A stretch of DNA of 64,000 nt from a bacterium. Lineage in GTDB: Bacteria > Bacillota > Bacilli > Lactobacillales > Streptococcaceae. Where the stretch lies: NCBI GenBank assembly GCA_905221195.1, contig CAJNCF010000002.1:260544-324543 (forward strand). Reading direction: 5' to 3'. The notes under the pieces are model-generated. The model saw only the letters and a list, made by a program, of their open reading frames with translations, had not been told where the DNA came from and searched no databases. This document shows positions 54,931 to 63,600 of the stretch, piece after piece. The first letter of the stretch is position 1; each line of letters starts with the position of its first letter. The position numbers and the translations under genes are program-made.

Positions 54931-56274
54931 TTATGGTTTAATACGGTGCAACATACGTGGGAATGGAATAGCTTCACGGATGTGTTTTGTTCCTGCTGCG
55001 AAGGTTACCATACGTTCGATACCGATACCAAATCCACCATGTGGTACTGTACCGTATTTACGAAGGTCAAGGTAGAATTCATACTCTGTACGATCCATGC
55101 CAAGTTCATCCATCTTAGCAACAAGGGCATCGTAGTCTTCCTCACGCATAGATCCACCGATGATTTCTCCATATCCTTCTGGTGCAAGCAAGTCTGCACA
55201 AAGCACGCGCTCTGGATTTCCAGGAACTGGTTTCATGTAGAAGGCCTTGATGGCTGCTGGGTAGTTCATGACAAATGTTGGCACACCAAAGTGGTTTGAA
55301 ATCCATGTTTCGTGTGGTGAACCAAAGTCATCGCCATGCTCAAGATGCTCGTAATCAGCATCTTCATCATTTTCATGTTCTTGCAAGAGGTCAATAGCTT
55401 GATCGTAAGTGATGCGTTTGAAGGGCTCTGCAATGTAGCGTTTCAAGAGTTCTGTATCACGTTCCAAAGTTTCTAAGGCTTGAGGCGCACGGTCAAGAAC
55501 ACCTTGAAGAAGAGCTTTTACATAAGCTTCTTGCAAGTCAAGTGACTCATCGTGTGTCAAGTATGAGTACTCTGCGTCCATCATCCAAAACTCAGTCAAG
55601 TGACGGCGCGTTTTTGATTTTTCAGCACGGAATACTGGACCAAAGTCAAAGACACGGCCAAGGGCCATAGCACCTGCTTCTAGGTAAAGCTGACCTGATT
55701 GGCTCAAGTAGGCTGGCGTTCCGAAGTAGTCTGTTTCAAAAAGTTCTGTTGAATCTTCTGCCGCATTTCCTGAAAGGATTGGGCTGTCAAACTTCATGAA
55801 GCCATTCTTGTCGAAGAACTCATAAGTTGCATAGATGATAGCATTGCGGATTTGCATAACCGCTACTTGCTTACGAGAGCGGAGCCACAAGTGACGGTTG
55901 TCCATCAAAAAGTCTGTTCCGTGTTCTTTTGGTGTGATTGGGTAATCTTGAGATTCACCGATCACTTCGATGTCTGTAATGTCCAACTCATAACCAAACT
56001 TAGAACGTTCGTCTTCTTTGACAATCCCTGTCACATAAACAGACGTTTCTTGGCTCAAGCGTTTGATGACATCAAACTTCTCAAGTCCCACTTCTTCACC
56101 AAATTTTTCGACAAAGTTTGGTTTAAAGGCTACACCTTGGAAGAAGGCTGTTCCATCACGCAATTGCAAGAAGGCGATTTTCCCTTTTCCTGATTTGTTG
56201 GCAACCCAAGCGCCAATCGTCACTTCCTGACCAACATAGTCTTTTACATCAATAATCGTTACACGTTTTGTCAT
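54931..56274 (-). CDS. asnS: Asparaginyl-tRNA synthetase
   Basis: Class IIb synthetase of 447 residues charging tRNA-Asn. The N-terminal OB fold (about 1-110) has the [25 protein letters not shown] segment. Catalytic motif 2 is [21 protein letters not shown] and motif 3 is [10 protein letters not shown]. It is last of ypmB-aspC-asnS, the order also found in Bacillus (ypmB-aspB-asnS). Confidence 0.98.
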   Translation of the reverse strand: MTKRVTIIDVKDYVGQEVTIGAWVANKSGKGKIAFLQLRDGTAFFQGVAFKPNFVEKFGEEVGLEKFDVIKRLSQETSVYVTGIVKEDERSKFGYELDITDIEVIGESQDYPITPKEHGTDFLMDNRHLWLRSRKQVAVMQIRNAIIYATYEFFDKNGFMKFDSPILSGNAAEDSTELFETDYFGTPAYLSQSGQLYLEAGAMALGRVFDFGPVFRAEKSKTRRHLTEFWMMDAEYSYLTHDESLDLQEAYVKALLQGVLDRAPQALETLERDTELLKRYIAEPFKRITYDQAIDLLQEHENDEDADYEHLEHGDDFGSPHETWISNHFGVPTFVMNYPAAIKAFYMKPVPGNPERVLCADLLAPEGYGEIIGGSMREEDYDALVAKMDELGMDRTEYEFYLDLRKYGTVPHGGFGIGIERMVTFAAGTKHIREAIPFPRMLHRIKP

Positions 56275-56296
56275 TATTTTTCCTTTTCTTTTTCTA

Positions 56297-57475
56297 TTAT
56301 TTTTCCATAAATGCTTTCAAGCGATTAACTGCTTCTTTAAGCGTATCTAAGTCCGTCGCATAGCTGAGACGAACATTTTCTGGTGCTCCAAAACCTGCTC
56401 CTGTAATCAAGGCCAGACCAACTTCTTCAAGAATAGCCGTTGTAAATGCTGTTACATCGCTATAACCTTTCATCTCCATAGCTTTTTTGACATTTGGAAA
56501 GAGATAGAAGGCTCCTTGTGGTTTGACAACTTCAAAACCAGGGACTTCACACAAAAGGGGATAGATGGTATTGAGACGTTCTTCAAATGCTTGACGCATA
56601 ACTTCCACAGAATCTTGCGGTCCAGTTAGGGCTTCGATGGTTGCATATTGTGAAACAGCAGTTAGGTTAGAAGTTGTTTGACCTGTCAATTTGCTCATAG
56701 CAGCAATGATTTCTGGATCACCCACTGCATAACCTACCCGCCAACCTGTCATGGCATAAGCTTTTGATACACCGTTAATGATAATGGTTTGCTTGCGAAT
56801 GGCTTCTGATAGACTAGAAATTGGTACGAACTCATTCCCGTTATAGACCAAACGACCATAAATATCATCTGCTAGGATGAGAATGTCATGTTCAACAGCC
56901 CAATTTCCGATAGCCAAGAGTTCCTCACGAGTGTAAATCATGCCTGTCGGATTGGATGGCGAATTCAACACCAAAACCTTGGTCTTGTCTGTGCGAGCTG
57001 CTTCCAACTGCTCTACGGTCACCTTAAAGTGATTGTCTTCCTTAGCAGGAACAAAGACTGGAATCCCTTCTGCCATCTTGACCTGATCTCCATAGCTGAC
57101 CCAATATGGGGTTGGGATAATCACTTCATCACCTGGATTAACCACAGCCATAAAGAAAGTATAGAGTGAGAACTTAGCACCAGTAGCAAATGTGACTTCG
57201 TTGGCCGCCACGGAATAACCATAATAACGCTCAAAATAGGTATTGACTGCTGCTTTTAACTCAGGCAAACCTGAAGCTACCGTATAGAAAGAAGCACGTC
57301 CATCTCGAATGGCTGCAACAGCTGCATCTTGAATATTTTTGGGAGTATGGAAATCTGGCTGACCTAAAGTTAAGAAAAGTACATCTTTTCCTTCAGTCTT
57401 TAACTTCTTTGCTCTTGCATCACTAGCCAGAGTGACGCTTTCTTCCATTTCTAAAACACGGTTGGATAGTTTCAT
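56297..57475 (-). CDS. aspC: Aspartate aminotransferase, class I
   Basis: PLP aminotransferase of 392 residues interconverting aspartate and oxaloacetate, probably supplying aspartate for asparagine and related pools. Motifs are [32 protein letters not shown] and the PLP lysine in [17 protein letters not shown]-terminal NVRLSYA holds the substrate Arg. It overlaps ypmB by four bases and precedes asnS by 22. Confidence 0.95.
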   Translation of the reverse strand: MKLSNRVLEMEESVTLASDARAKKLKTEGKDVLFLTLGQPDFHTPKNIQDAAVAAIRDGRASFYTVASGLPELKAAVNTYFERYYGYSVAANEVTFATGAKFSLYTFFMAVVNPGDEVIIPTPYWVSYGDQVKMAEGIPVFVPAKEDNHFKVTVEQLEAARTDKTKVLVLNSPSNPTGMIYTREELLAIGNWAVEHDILILADDIYGRLVYNGNEFVPISSLSEAIRKQTIIINGVSKAYAMTGWRVGYAVGDPEIIAAMSKLTGQTTSNLTAVSQYATIEALTGPQDSVEVMRQAFEERLNTIYPLLCEVPGFEVVKPQGAFYLFPNVKKAMEMKGYSDVTAFTTAILEEVGLALITGAGFGAPENVRLSYATDLDTLKEAVNRLKAFMEK

Positions 57476-57960
57476 AGGCCCTCCTTATTGACCAATGCTC
57501 CTGTTTCAAAATCTACTAGATAAAAATCAGAGCCTGACTTGACTTCCCAGATTGGCTTGTCATGATAACGGCCAAAGGTAATCTTGTCAATCTCACCAGC
57601 TCCTTTTTCCTTCGAAACAGCTTCCGCTTTTTCTTGTGAAACACCTTGATTTAGCTGATAAACGTAAATCTTATGGTCATCTTTCCCAATCAGGACAGCA
57701 AGCGCCTCTTGCTGTTTATTACGGCCAAGAACGCTGTAATAAGATTCCAAGCCATTATATAAATCAACCTGATCAGCCTGCTCTAATCCTGCATACTGCT
57801 GAGCTAATTTTTCTCCTTCACTTTTAGCTGTTTGATAGGGTTTCATACTCAGAAACACCAGATACAGAAAGGAAGCACTGATAACCACCAACAGAATCGT
57901 CATCCCTAGACCATACTGCCACAGTAGATTATTTTTTGCTTTGTTTTGTCTTTTTTTCAC
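57472..57960 (-). CDS. ypmB: YpmB-like membrane-anchored protein (DUF5590/PepSY-like)
   Basis: Protein of 162 residues with one N-terminal helix (about 14-36, GLGMTILLVVISASFLYLVF) and an extracytoplasmic part with PepSY-like turns, ending [18 protein letters not shown]. Function is unknown. Placement before aspC-asnS matches Bacillus ypmB. It starts at GTG, six bases after a TAAAAT -10 and without a ribosome site, so leaderless translation is possible. It overlaps aspC by four bases. Confidence 0.82.
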   Translation of the reverse strand: MKKRQNKAKNNLLWQYGLGMTILLVVISASFLYLVFLSMKPYQTAKSEGEKLAQQYAGLEQADQVDLYNGLESYYSVLGRNKQQEALAVLIGKDDHKIYVYQLNQGVSQEKAEAVSKEKGAGEIDKITFGRYHDKPIWEVKSGSDFYLVDFETGALVNKEGL

Positions 57961-57966
57961 TCGTCT

Positions 57967-57995
57967 ATTTTACCATCTATTAGGCTTTATTACAA
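57967..57995 (-). promoter_or_regulatory. ypmB-aspC-asnS promoter (TTGTAA-17-TAAAAT)
   Basis: Minus strand -35 at 57990-57995 and -10 at 57967-57972 with a 17-base spacer and TGG before the -10. A near copy lies at 59637-59665. Confidence 0.7.
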
Positions 57996-58007
57996 GTGAA
58001 TATAGGA

Positions 58008-58120
58008 ATACTCATAGAAAATCTCTTCAAACCACGTCAGCTTTATCTGCAACCTCAAAGCAGTGCTTTGAGCAACCTGCGGCTAGCTTCCTAGTTTGCT
58101 CTTTGATTTTCATTGAGTAT
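58008..58120 (-). repeat. BOX element (A-C type, no boxB)
   Basis: On the minus strand the sequence starts ATACTCAATGAAAATCAAA and ends in AGATTTTCTATGAGTAT, passing through CTAGCCGCAGGTTGCTC and GCAGATAAAGCTGACGTGG. It is boxA joined to boxC. It lies directly upstream of the ypmB promoter. Confidence 0.93.
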
Positions 58121-58214
58121 AAGCAACCAATTCTATTTCTTCCTTCAAAGCAAACCGATTATTTTTAGTTAAAACCGAGCAAGAAAAGTAAAGACAGCTC
58201 CAAAATCAACCTAT

Positions 58215-58244
58215 TAAAAAACCTGAGCTTGACACTCAAGTTTT
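58215..58244 (-). terminator. Terminator of the MFS gene
   Basis: AAAACTTGAG and CTCAGGTTTT arms with one wobble, then TTTTTAATAG on the minus strand. Confidence 0.75.
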
Positions 58245-58259
58245 CGTAAGTTTTTTAAT

Positions 58260-59456
58260 CTATAGAATCACTTTATCATCCATTCTTTTAGCCATTTTTC
58301 CTAAAAAGATAGCTAGTAGAAGGCTAAACATGACTAAAAAGAACCCTAAATAAAGAAATGTTAGCACAAAGCCTAAATGGTCAATCAACCAGCCTGTCAA
58401 TGGGAAGAAGACAATCATACTTAGGCTAAACATCATAGAGTAGACACTTAGCATGGTTGCCCTTACTTCACTTGGAAGGCGCCCTTGCAAATCATTGTCA
58501 AAAATCGGCTTAAAAAGAGCATGCAGAGCATTACTAATCAAATAAATCAAAATATAGATTAGAGGTGTTCCAAAGTAGGACAGCAGGTAGGTAACTCCAG
58601 TCAGCAGGACGAGAATAGGGAAAAGCTTCAAGGCAGCATAGTTCTTTCCAATCTTACTCGCTAGATAGACTGCGACGATATTTAAGAGACTACCAAGTAG
58701 CATAACTGCTGAAATTTGCCAGCTACTTAAATCTGGTAGCTGATTTTGATAGTAAAAATAAAACATGCACATGAGTACTCCGACAATCTGAGACAAAATC
58801 ATCCAGTTGAAGAGCATGGGATTTCGCCGCAACTCTTCCTTAACAGTCCAAATAATCTGTTTCATGGTTACACTATCAGCTTTTTCTACCTTGACACTGG
58901 GTTCTTTCAACATCCAAATCAGGAAAAGAACTATGATAGAAGTCGCAATCATGATATAGTAGGTCAGGTGCAATTGGCCATGAACGAAAAATCCTGCCAA
59001 AACTGTCCCCAAAGACTGAGTTCCTTCTGACACTCCTGATAGGAAGCTTGAAATGGATAGGTAACGCTCCTTTAGTCCAGCCTCTACAGCCGAGTCATAG
59101 ACCATTGCTGCGCTTGTTCCTGAATCAAAATTATAAGACAAGGCACTCACCGCCATAGCTAGGGCATAAATCCAAAAATTTCCCTGCCCAGCCAACATAA
59201 GAATAGAAGACATAATTCCTGCTATACGACTTAAATAAAGGTTGGTCTTATAGGAATAGCGGTCAGCTAACATACCAGATGGAATTTCACAGAGAAGACT
59301 GGTCGTATGAAAAATACTCTCCAGAAGTCCAATCTGCCAAAGAGACATTCCATTTTGACTAAGAAAGAGAATCCAAAAACTGGTAATCCCTAAAAATGCA
59401 AAAAACTCAACTCCAGCCATCAGGCCAATATTTTTCCGATAATTTCTTATTAACAT
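58260..59456 (-). CDS. MFS transporter
   Basis: Twelve-helix transporter of 398 residues of the major facilitator superfamily. Between helices 2 and 3 lies the family motif SGMLADRYSYKTNLYLSR, and FFPLTGWLIDHLGF follows in the C-terminal half. It resembles drug or small-molecule exporters; the substrate is not evident. The ATG at 59456 follows AAAGGAGAAAAG; the longer reading upstream has no site. Confidence 0.85.
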   Translation of the reverse strand: MLIRNYRKNIGLMAGVEFFAFLGITSFWILFLSQNGMSLWQIGLLESIFHTTSLLCEIPSGMLADRYSYKTNLYLSRIAGIMSSILMLAGQGNFWIYALAMAVSALSYNFDSGTSAAMVYDSAVEAGLKERYLSISSFLSGVSEGTQSLGTVLAGFFVHGQLHLTYYIMIATSIIVLFLIWMLKEPSVKVEKADSVTMKQIIWTVKEELRRNPMLFNWMILSQIVGVLMCMFYFYYQNQLPDLSSWQISAVMLLGSLLNIVAVYLASKIGKNYAALKLFPILVLLTGVTYLLSYFGTPLIYILIYLISNALHALFKPIFDNDLQGRLPSEVRATMLSVYSMMFSLSMIVFFPLTGWLIDHLGFVLTFLYLGFFLVMFSLLLAIFLGKMAKRMDDKVIL

Positions 59457-59636
59457 CTTTTCTCCTTTAACAAGTGTATTATTATTTCTTTTGTCCGTCA
59501 CTTGTTAATCTGTGCCTTACATGATCTCCACCCCTTTTAGAAGCATTCTTCAATGCCATTATTGTTCCATTAATGATTTATGAAATGATACCAGAAAATA
59601 GCCATTCTACGGTTTCTTTTTCGAGTTTTCTCGTTT

Positions 59637-59665
59637 ATTTTAGCACTTATGTCATCATATTACAA
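59637..59665 (-). promoter_or_regulatory. Probable MFS gene promoter (copy of the ypmB promoter)
   Basis: Minus strand TTGTAA (59660-59665), 17-base spacer, TAAAAT (59637-59642), flanked by TTCCTATATTC upstream and ACGAG downstream exactly as at ypmB. The leader to the MFS ATG would be about 175 nt. The 389-base gap 59457-59845 otherwise holds only the FMN reductase promoter. Confidence 0.6.
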
Positions 59666-59764
59666 GAGAATATAGGAATGCTCTGCGAAAACCCAATGCA
59701 TTCCAGTCGCAAGTGATTAGATATCCTGCAATTTTATAGTTTTAATTATCTCTGAGCAAATTTC

Positions 59765-59793
59765 TTGCAAGTCCTTTTGTTTTGTTGTAATAT
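59765..59793 (+). promoter_or_regulatory. FMN reductase promoter (TTGCAA-17-TAATAT)
   Basis: Plus strand -35 at 59765-59770 and -10 at 59788-59793 with a 17-base spacer. Confidence 0.65.
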
Positions 59794-59805
59794 ATTTTAT
59801 AACAA

Positions 59806-59826
59806 CGAGAAAATTCTCGAGAATTT
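59806..59826 (+). promoter_or_regulatory. Overlapping palindromes in the FMN reductase leader
   Basis: CGAGAAAATTCTCG (59806-59819) and AAATTCTCGAGAATTT (59811-59826, perfect 16-bp palindrome) share bases, giving three alternating TTCTCG/CGAGAA half-sites just after the predicted transcription start. This looks like a repressor operator, for example of a redox-responsive MarR or HxlR type regulator; the regulator is not identified. Confidence 0.55.
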
Positions 59827-59845
59827 AAGAAAAAGGAGACACATC

Positions 59846-60394
59846 ATGTCTAAAAAAGTATTATTTATCGTCGGATCCCTACGCCAAGGTTCTTTCAACC
59901 ACCAAATGGCCCTAGAAGCTGAGAAAGTACTTGCTGGTAAAGCGGAAGTTAGCTATCTTGATTATTCAGCTGTTCCTCTCTTCAGCCAAGATTTGGAAGT
60001 TCCAACTCATCCAGCTGTAGCGGCTGCTCGTGAAGCAGTTCTCGCTGCGGATGCCATCTGGATCTTCTCTCCAGTCTACAACTTCTCTATCCCTGGTACA
60101 GTAAAAAACTTGCTTGATTGGCTATCTCGTGCCCTTGACTTGTCTGATACACGTGGCGCTTCTGCCCTTCAAGATAAGTTTGTCACCGTATCATCTGTAG
60201 CCAATGCAGGTCACGATCAACTTTTCGCTATCTACAAAGACCTCTTGCCATTTATCCGTACACAAGTAGTTGGGGATTTCACTGCTGCACGTGTCAACGA
60301 CTCTGCTTGGGCAGACGGAAAATTGGTTCTTGAAGAAACAGTCCTAAACTCACTTGAAAAACAAGCTCAAGACTTGGTCAATGCGATTCAGTAA
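59846..60394 (+). CDS. NADPH-dependent FMN reductase family protein
   Basis: Flavodoxin-like reductase of 182 residues. The FMN phosphate loop is GSLRQGSFNHQMALEAE and the second contact is FSPVYNFSIPGTVKNLLDWLSR, typical of the NADPH-dependent FMN/quinone/azo reductase group. There is no signal peptide. The ATG at 59846 follows AAAAAGGAG; earlier in-frame codons extend into the promoter and are rejected. Monocistronic, with its own terminator and a palindromic operator. Confidence 0.92.
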   Translation: MSKKVLFIVGSLRQGSFNHQMALEAEKVLAGKAEVSYLDYSAVPLFSQDLEVPTHPAVAAAREAVLAADAIWIFSPVYNFSIPGTVKNLLDWLSRALDLSDTRGASALQDKFVTVSSVANAGHDQLFAIYKDLLPFIRTQVVGDFTAARVNDSAWADGKLVLEETVLNSLEKQAQDLVNAIQ

Positions 60395-60430
60395 AAAATA
60401 GAAAATTTTAAGAAGTCTAAATCAATTATC

Positions 60431-60454
60431 GCCACCTGATAGGGTGGCATTTTT
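60431..60454 (+). terminator. Terminator of the FMN reductase gene
   Basis: GCCACC and GGTGGC arms with a six-base loop, then ATTTTT. Confidence 0.85.
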
Positions 60455-60491
60455 AGACTCAATCAAGATTTCAGACAAACATCACCCGTCC

Positions 60492-60525
60492 AAAAAAACC
60501 TTGAGCGTTCCCACTCAAGGTTTTT
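60492..60525. terminator. Bidirectional terminator between FMN reductase and the collagen-like gene
   Basis: AAAAACCTTGAG and CTCAAGGTTTTT arms around a short loop, with T-runs on both strands. Confidence 0.85.
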
Positions 60526-60619
60526 AGCAGTCTTTTCCATCATAGGAAAATATATTCTTTCATTCAAAATCTATCACTCATCATCTTCTTTCGAGAAATT
60601 AGTGACTGCTTTTGGCTGA

Positions 60620-63600
60620 TTAATCTTCTTTTCTTCGTCCTACATATAGGCTCAATAGAATACCGCTACCTAAAAGAACTGAGATATAATCAGATTGGCT
60701 TCCAGTTTCAGGTAATTTGTCCCCATGGTTTTCTTTAACTGTAGTTGGTACTACTGGGTTAGCATTTACTGGAGTTGCTGGTTGAGCCGGTGTTGGTACT
60801 ACTGGTTGTTCTGGAACCGCTGGTACTGGTTTAACCGGTACTTCTGGTGTTGGAACAACTGGAGTTGGTTGTACTGGCACTTCTGGTGTCGGTACATTTG
60901 GTGTTGGTTGCGCTGGCACAGGTTGAACCGGTACTTCTGGTGTCGGCATATTTGGTGTTGGTTGCGCTGGTACTGTTGGAATATCTAATCTTGGTACCTC
61001 TGGCACTTCAGGCATTCCTGGTACTCCACCATTGAATTCTGGTAATTCATGAACTTCTGGCATTCCTGGTACACCACCGTTAAATTCTGGCAATTCGTGA
61101 ACTGGTGGTTCTGGCATTGCAAATTTAGGTCCCTCTGGCTTATCAACTACTGGAGGTACTGGTTTGTCATTTGATGGTGTTGCTGGTTTGTCTTGGCATC
61201 CACATTTACCATCTTTGCCGTCTTTACCATTTTTAACAACTGTTTTTGTCACAGTACCGTCAGAATTGATGATTGTGATTGTATGACTTCCATCTCCATT
61301 ATCTTCAACAGAAACTTTTGGTGATTTACCATCTTTACCGTCTTTAATCACCATTTCTGTCTTACTTCCATCTGGGTTAGTAATTGTAACAACGTGAGTT
61401 CCATCGTTATTATTTTTAACTGTTACAGTTGGTGAAACGCCATCTTTACCGTCTTTAATAATAGATTTGTATTCACGACCATCAGAATCAACGATTGTTA
61501 ATGTGTGAGTTCCATCTCCGTTATCAACGATGTTAGCTTTTGGTGATTTTCCATCAAAGATTGTAGTTGTAGTTTCTTTACCATCAGCTCCAGTAACTTT
61601 AATAGTGTGTGAACCATTGTTGTTATCAATCACTTCAAGTTTTGGTTCTTTACCATCACGAACTGTAGTTGTTGTAGTTGTACCGTCTGAGTTCACAATT
61701 GTGATCGTGTGAGTTCCATCTCCGTTATCTACAACCTTAGCAGTTGGTGATTTACCGTCACGAACTGTTGTTTCAGAAACAGTACCATTACCGTTTTCTA
61801 CACGAATTGTGTAAGTACCGTCTTGGTTATCTCTAACTGTTGCTACTGGTGATTTACCATCTTTAATGATGGTTTCAGTAGTTGTTCCGTCACCATTTAG
61901 AACTGAGATCTTATGAGTTCCATTTTGTTCGTCAGTTATCGTAACTTTTGGTGATTTACCATCACGTACTGTTGTTTCAGTTGTAACACCTTCTGGATTT
62001 GTAATAACGATTGTATGACTTCCGTCTCCATTATCACGAACAGATGCGGTTGGAGTACGTCCGTCAACACCGTCACGTCCATTCTTAACAACAAACTCAT
62101 TCTTAGTTTCGTCTGGGTTAGTGATTGTTACTGTGTGGCTTCCATCTGGGTTTTCAGTAGTTGTTGCTGTTGCAGCTTTACCGTCTTTACCATCTTTGAT
62201 GATAGCGTTGGTAACATTACCGTCTCCATCCGTAACTTTAACAGTATGAGTTCCATCGTTGTTATCAGTCACTTCAACTTTTGGAGTCTTACCGTCTTTA
62301 CCATTCTTAACAACAGTTTCTTTAGTTGATCCGTCTGGATTTGTTACAGTGATTGTGTGGCTTCCGTCTGGATTTTCTGTTGTAGTGATATTGGCAGTTT
62401 TACCGTCTTTACCATCTTTAACTTTAGTTGTTGATTCAGAACCATCAGGGTTTCTAACAGTAATAGAGTGTGTTCCATCTCCATTGTCCGTTACATTTAC
62501 AACTGGTGATTTACCGTCTGCTCCATTAGCTCCGTTTTCACCTTTTTCACCTTTTTCACCTTTTTCACCTTTGTCGCCTTTTTCACCTTTTTCACCTGCT
62601 ACACCTTGAGGTCCACGGATATTACCAATCTTGTTCCAAGAACCATTTTCTTTCTTGTAAACATCACCTGTATTGGCGTCGATATAAGTATCACCGTCTT
62701 TACCATCATTAGCAGTTGGGGCAGTAACTCCACTTAGTAATTCAGCACCGTTACGTCCATTTGTACCAGAAGCTCCATCTGTACCATTACGTCCATTTGT
62801 ACCATTCAAGATATCACTTGTACCAATTAATTCATCCACACCTGGATCGTATTTACCGTTACCATTGTTATCGTAGTATGCTGTAATACGAGTACCATCT
62901 ACTGGTTGTGAATCTGTAGTTGCTGGTTGTGAACCTGTTGCATCTGTAGTTGTTGGTTGTACTGTTTCTGATGACTCAGTTGCACTTCTATCTTCATCTG
63001 GTAATGCTCTTCTATTTCTTGCACTTCTTGATGTTCCAGAAGGTTGTGAATTAGAAGTTGATCCAGCACCTCTTCTAACTGCTTGCACCAATGCATTTAA
63101 GTCAATAGTTGGTGTACGTCCATCTTTACCATTCTTACCATCTTTCACTGTAAATGTTACTGGATCTTTACCTGGTGTTGTGATAGTGACAAGAGTGCTT
63201 TGGCCATCTTGTCCACGTTGAGTAGTGATTGTAGGAGTTTGTCCATCCTGACCGGTTGCACCAGTTTCTCCCTTAGCACCATCTTTAACAAAGACTATAG
63301 TTGGTTGTGAACCATCATGGTTATCCACCGTGATTTCTACACCTTTATGTCCTTCTTCATCCTTACGAACAGCTGTTACTGTTGGAGAGACACCGTCCAC
63401 TCCGTCTTTAATAACTGCTAGAGGTTTTTCTGGGTTCAATGGTTGACCTGGATGTGCTGGATCTTCTTGGTAAACTTTCGTTTCTTTACCATCTTTGACA
63501 GTAAGCAATGATTTACCATCACGTCCGTCCGCACCTTTAGCACCATCTTTAATCATTTCAGAACCTAGAAGTTCATCAGTTCCTGGAGTGTACTTACCAT

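Noticed and set aside
61205-62510. Regular short repeats suggestive of a CRISPR array
   Set aside because: The repeats are in one long reading frame, have variable unit length, and lack identical repeats with unique spacers.
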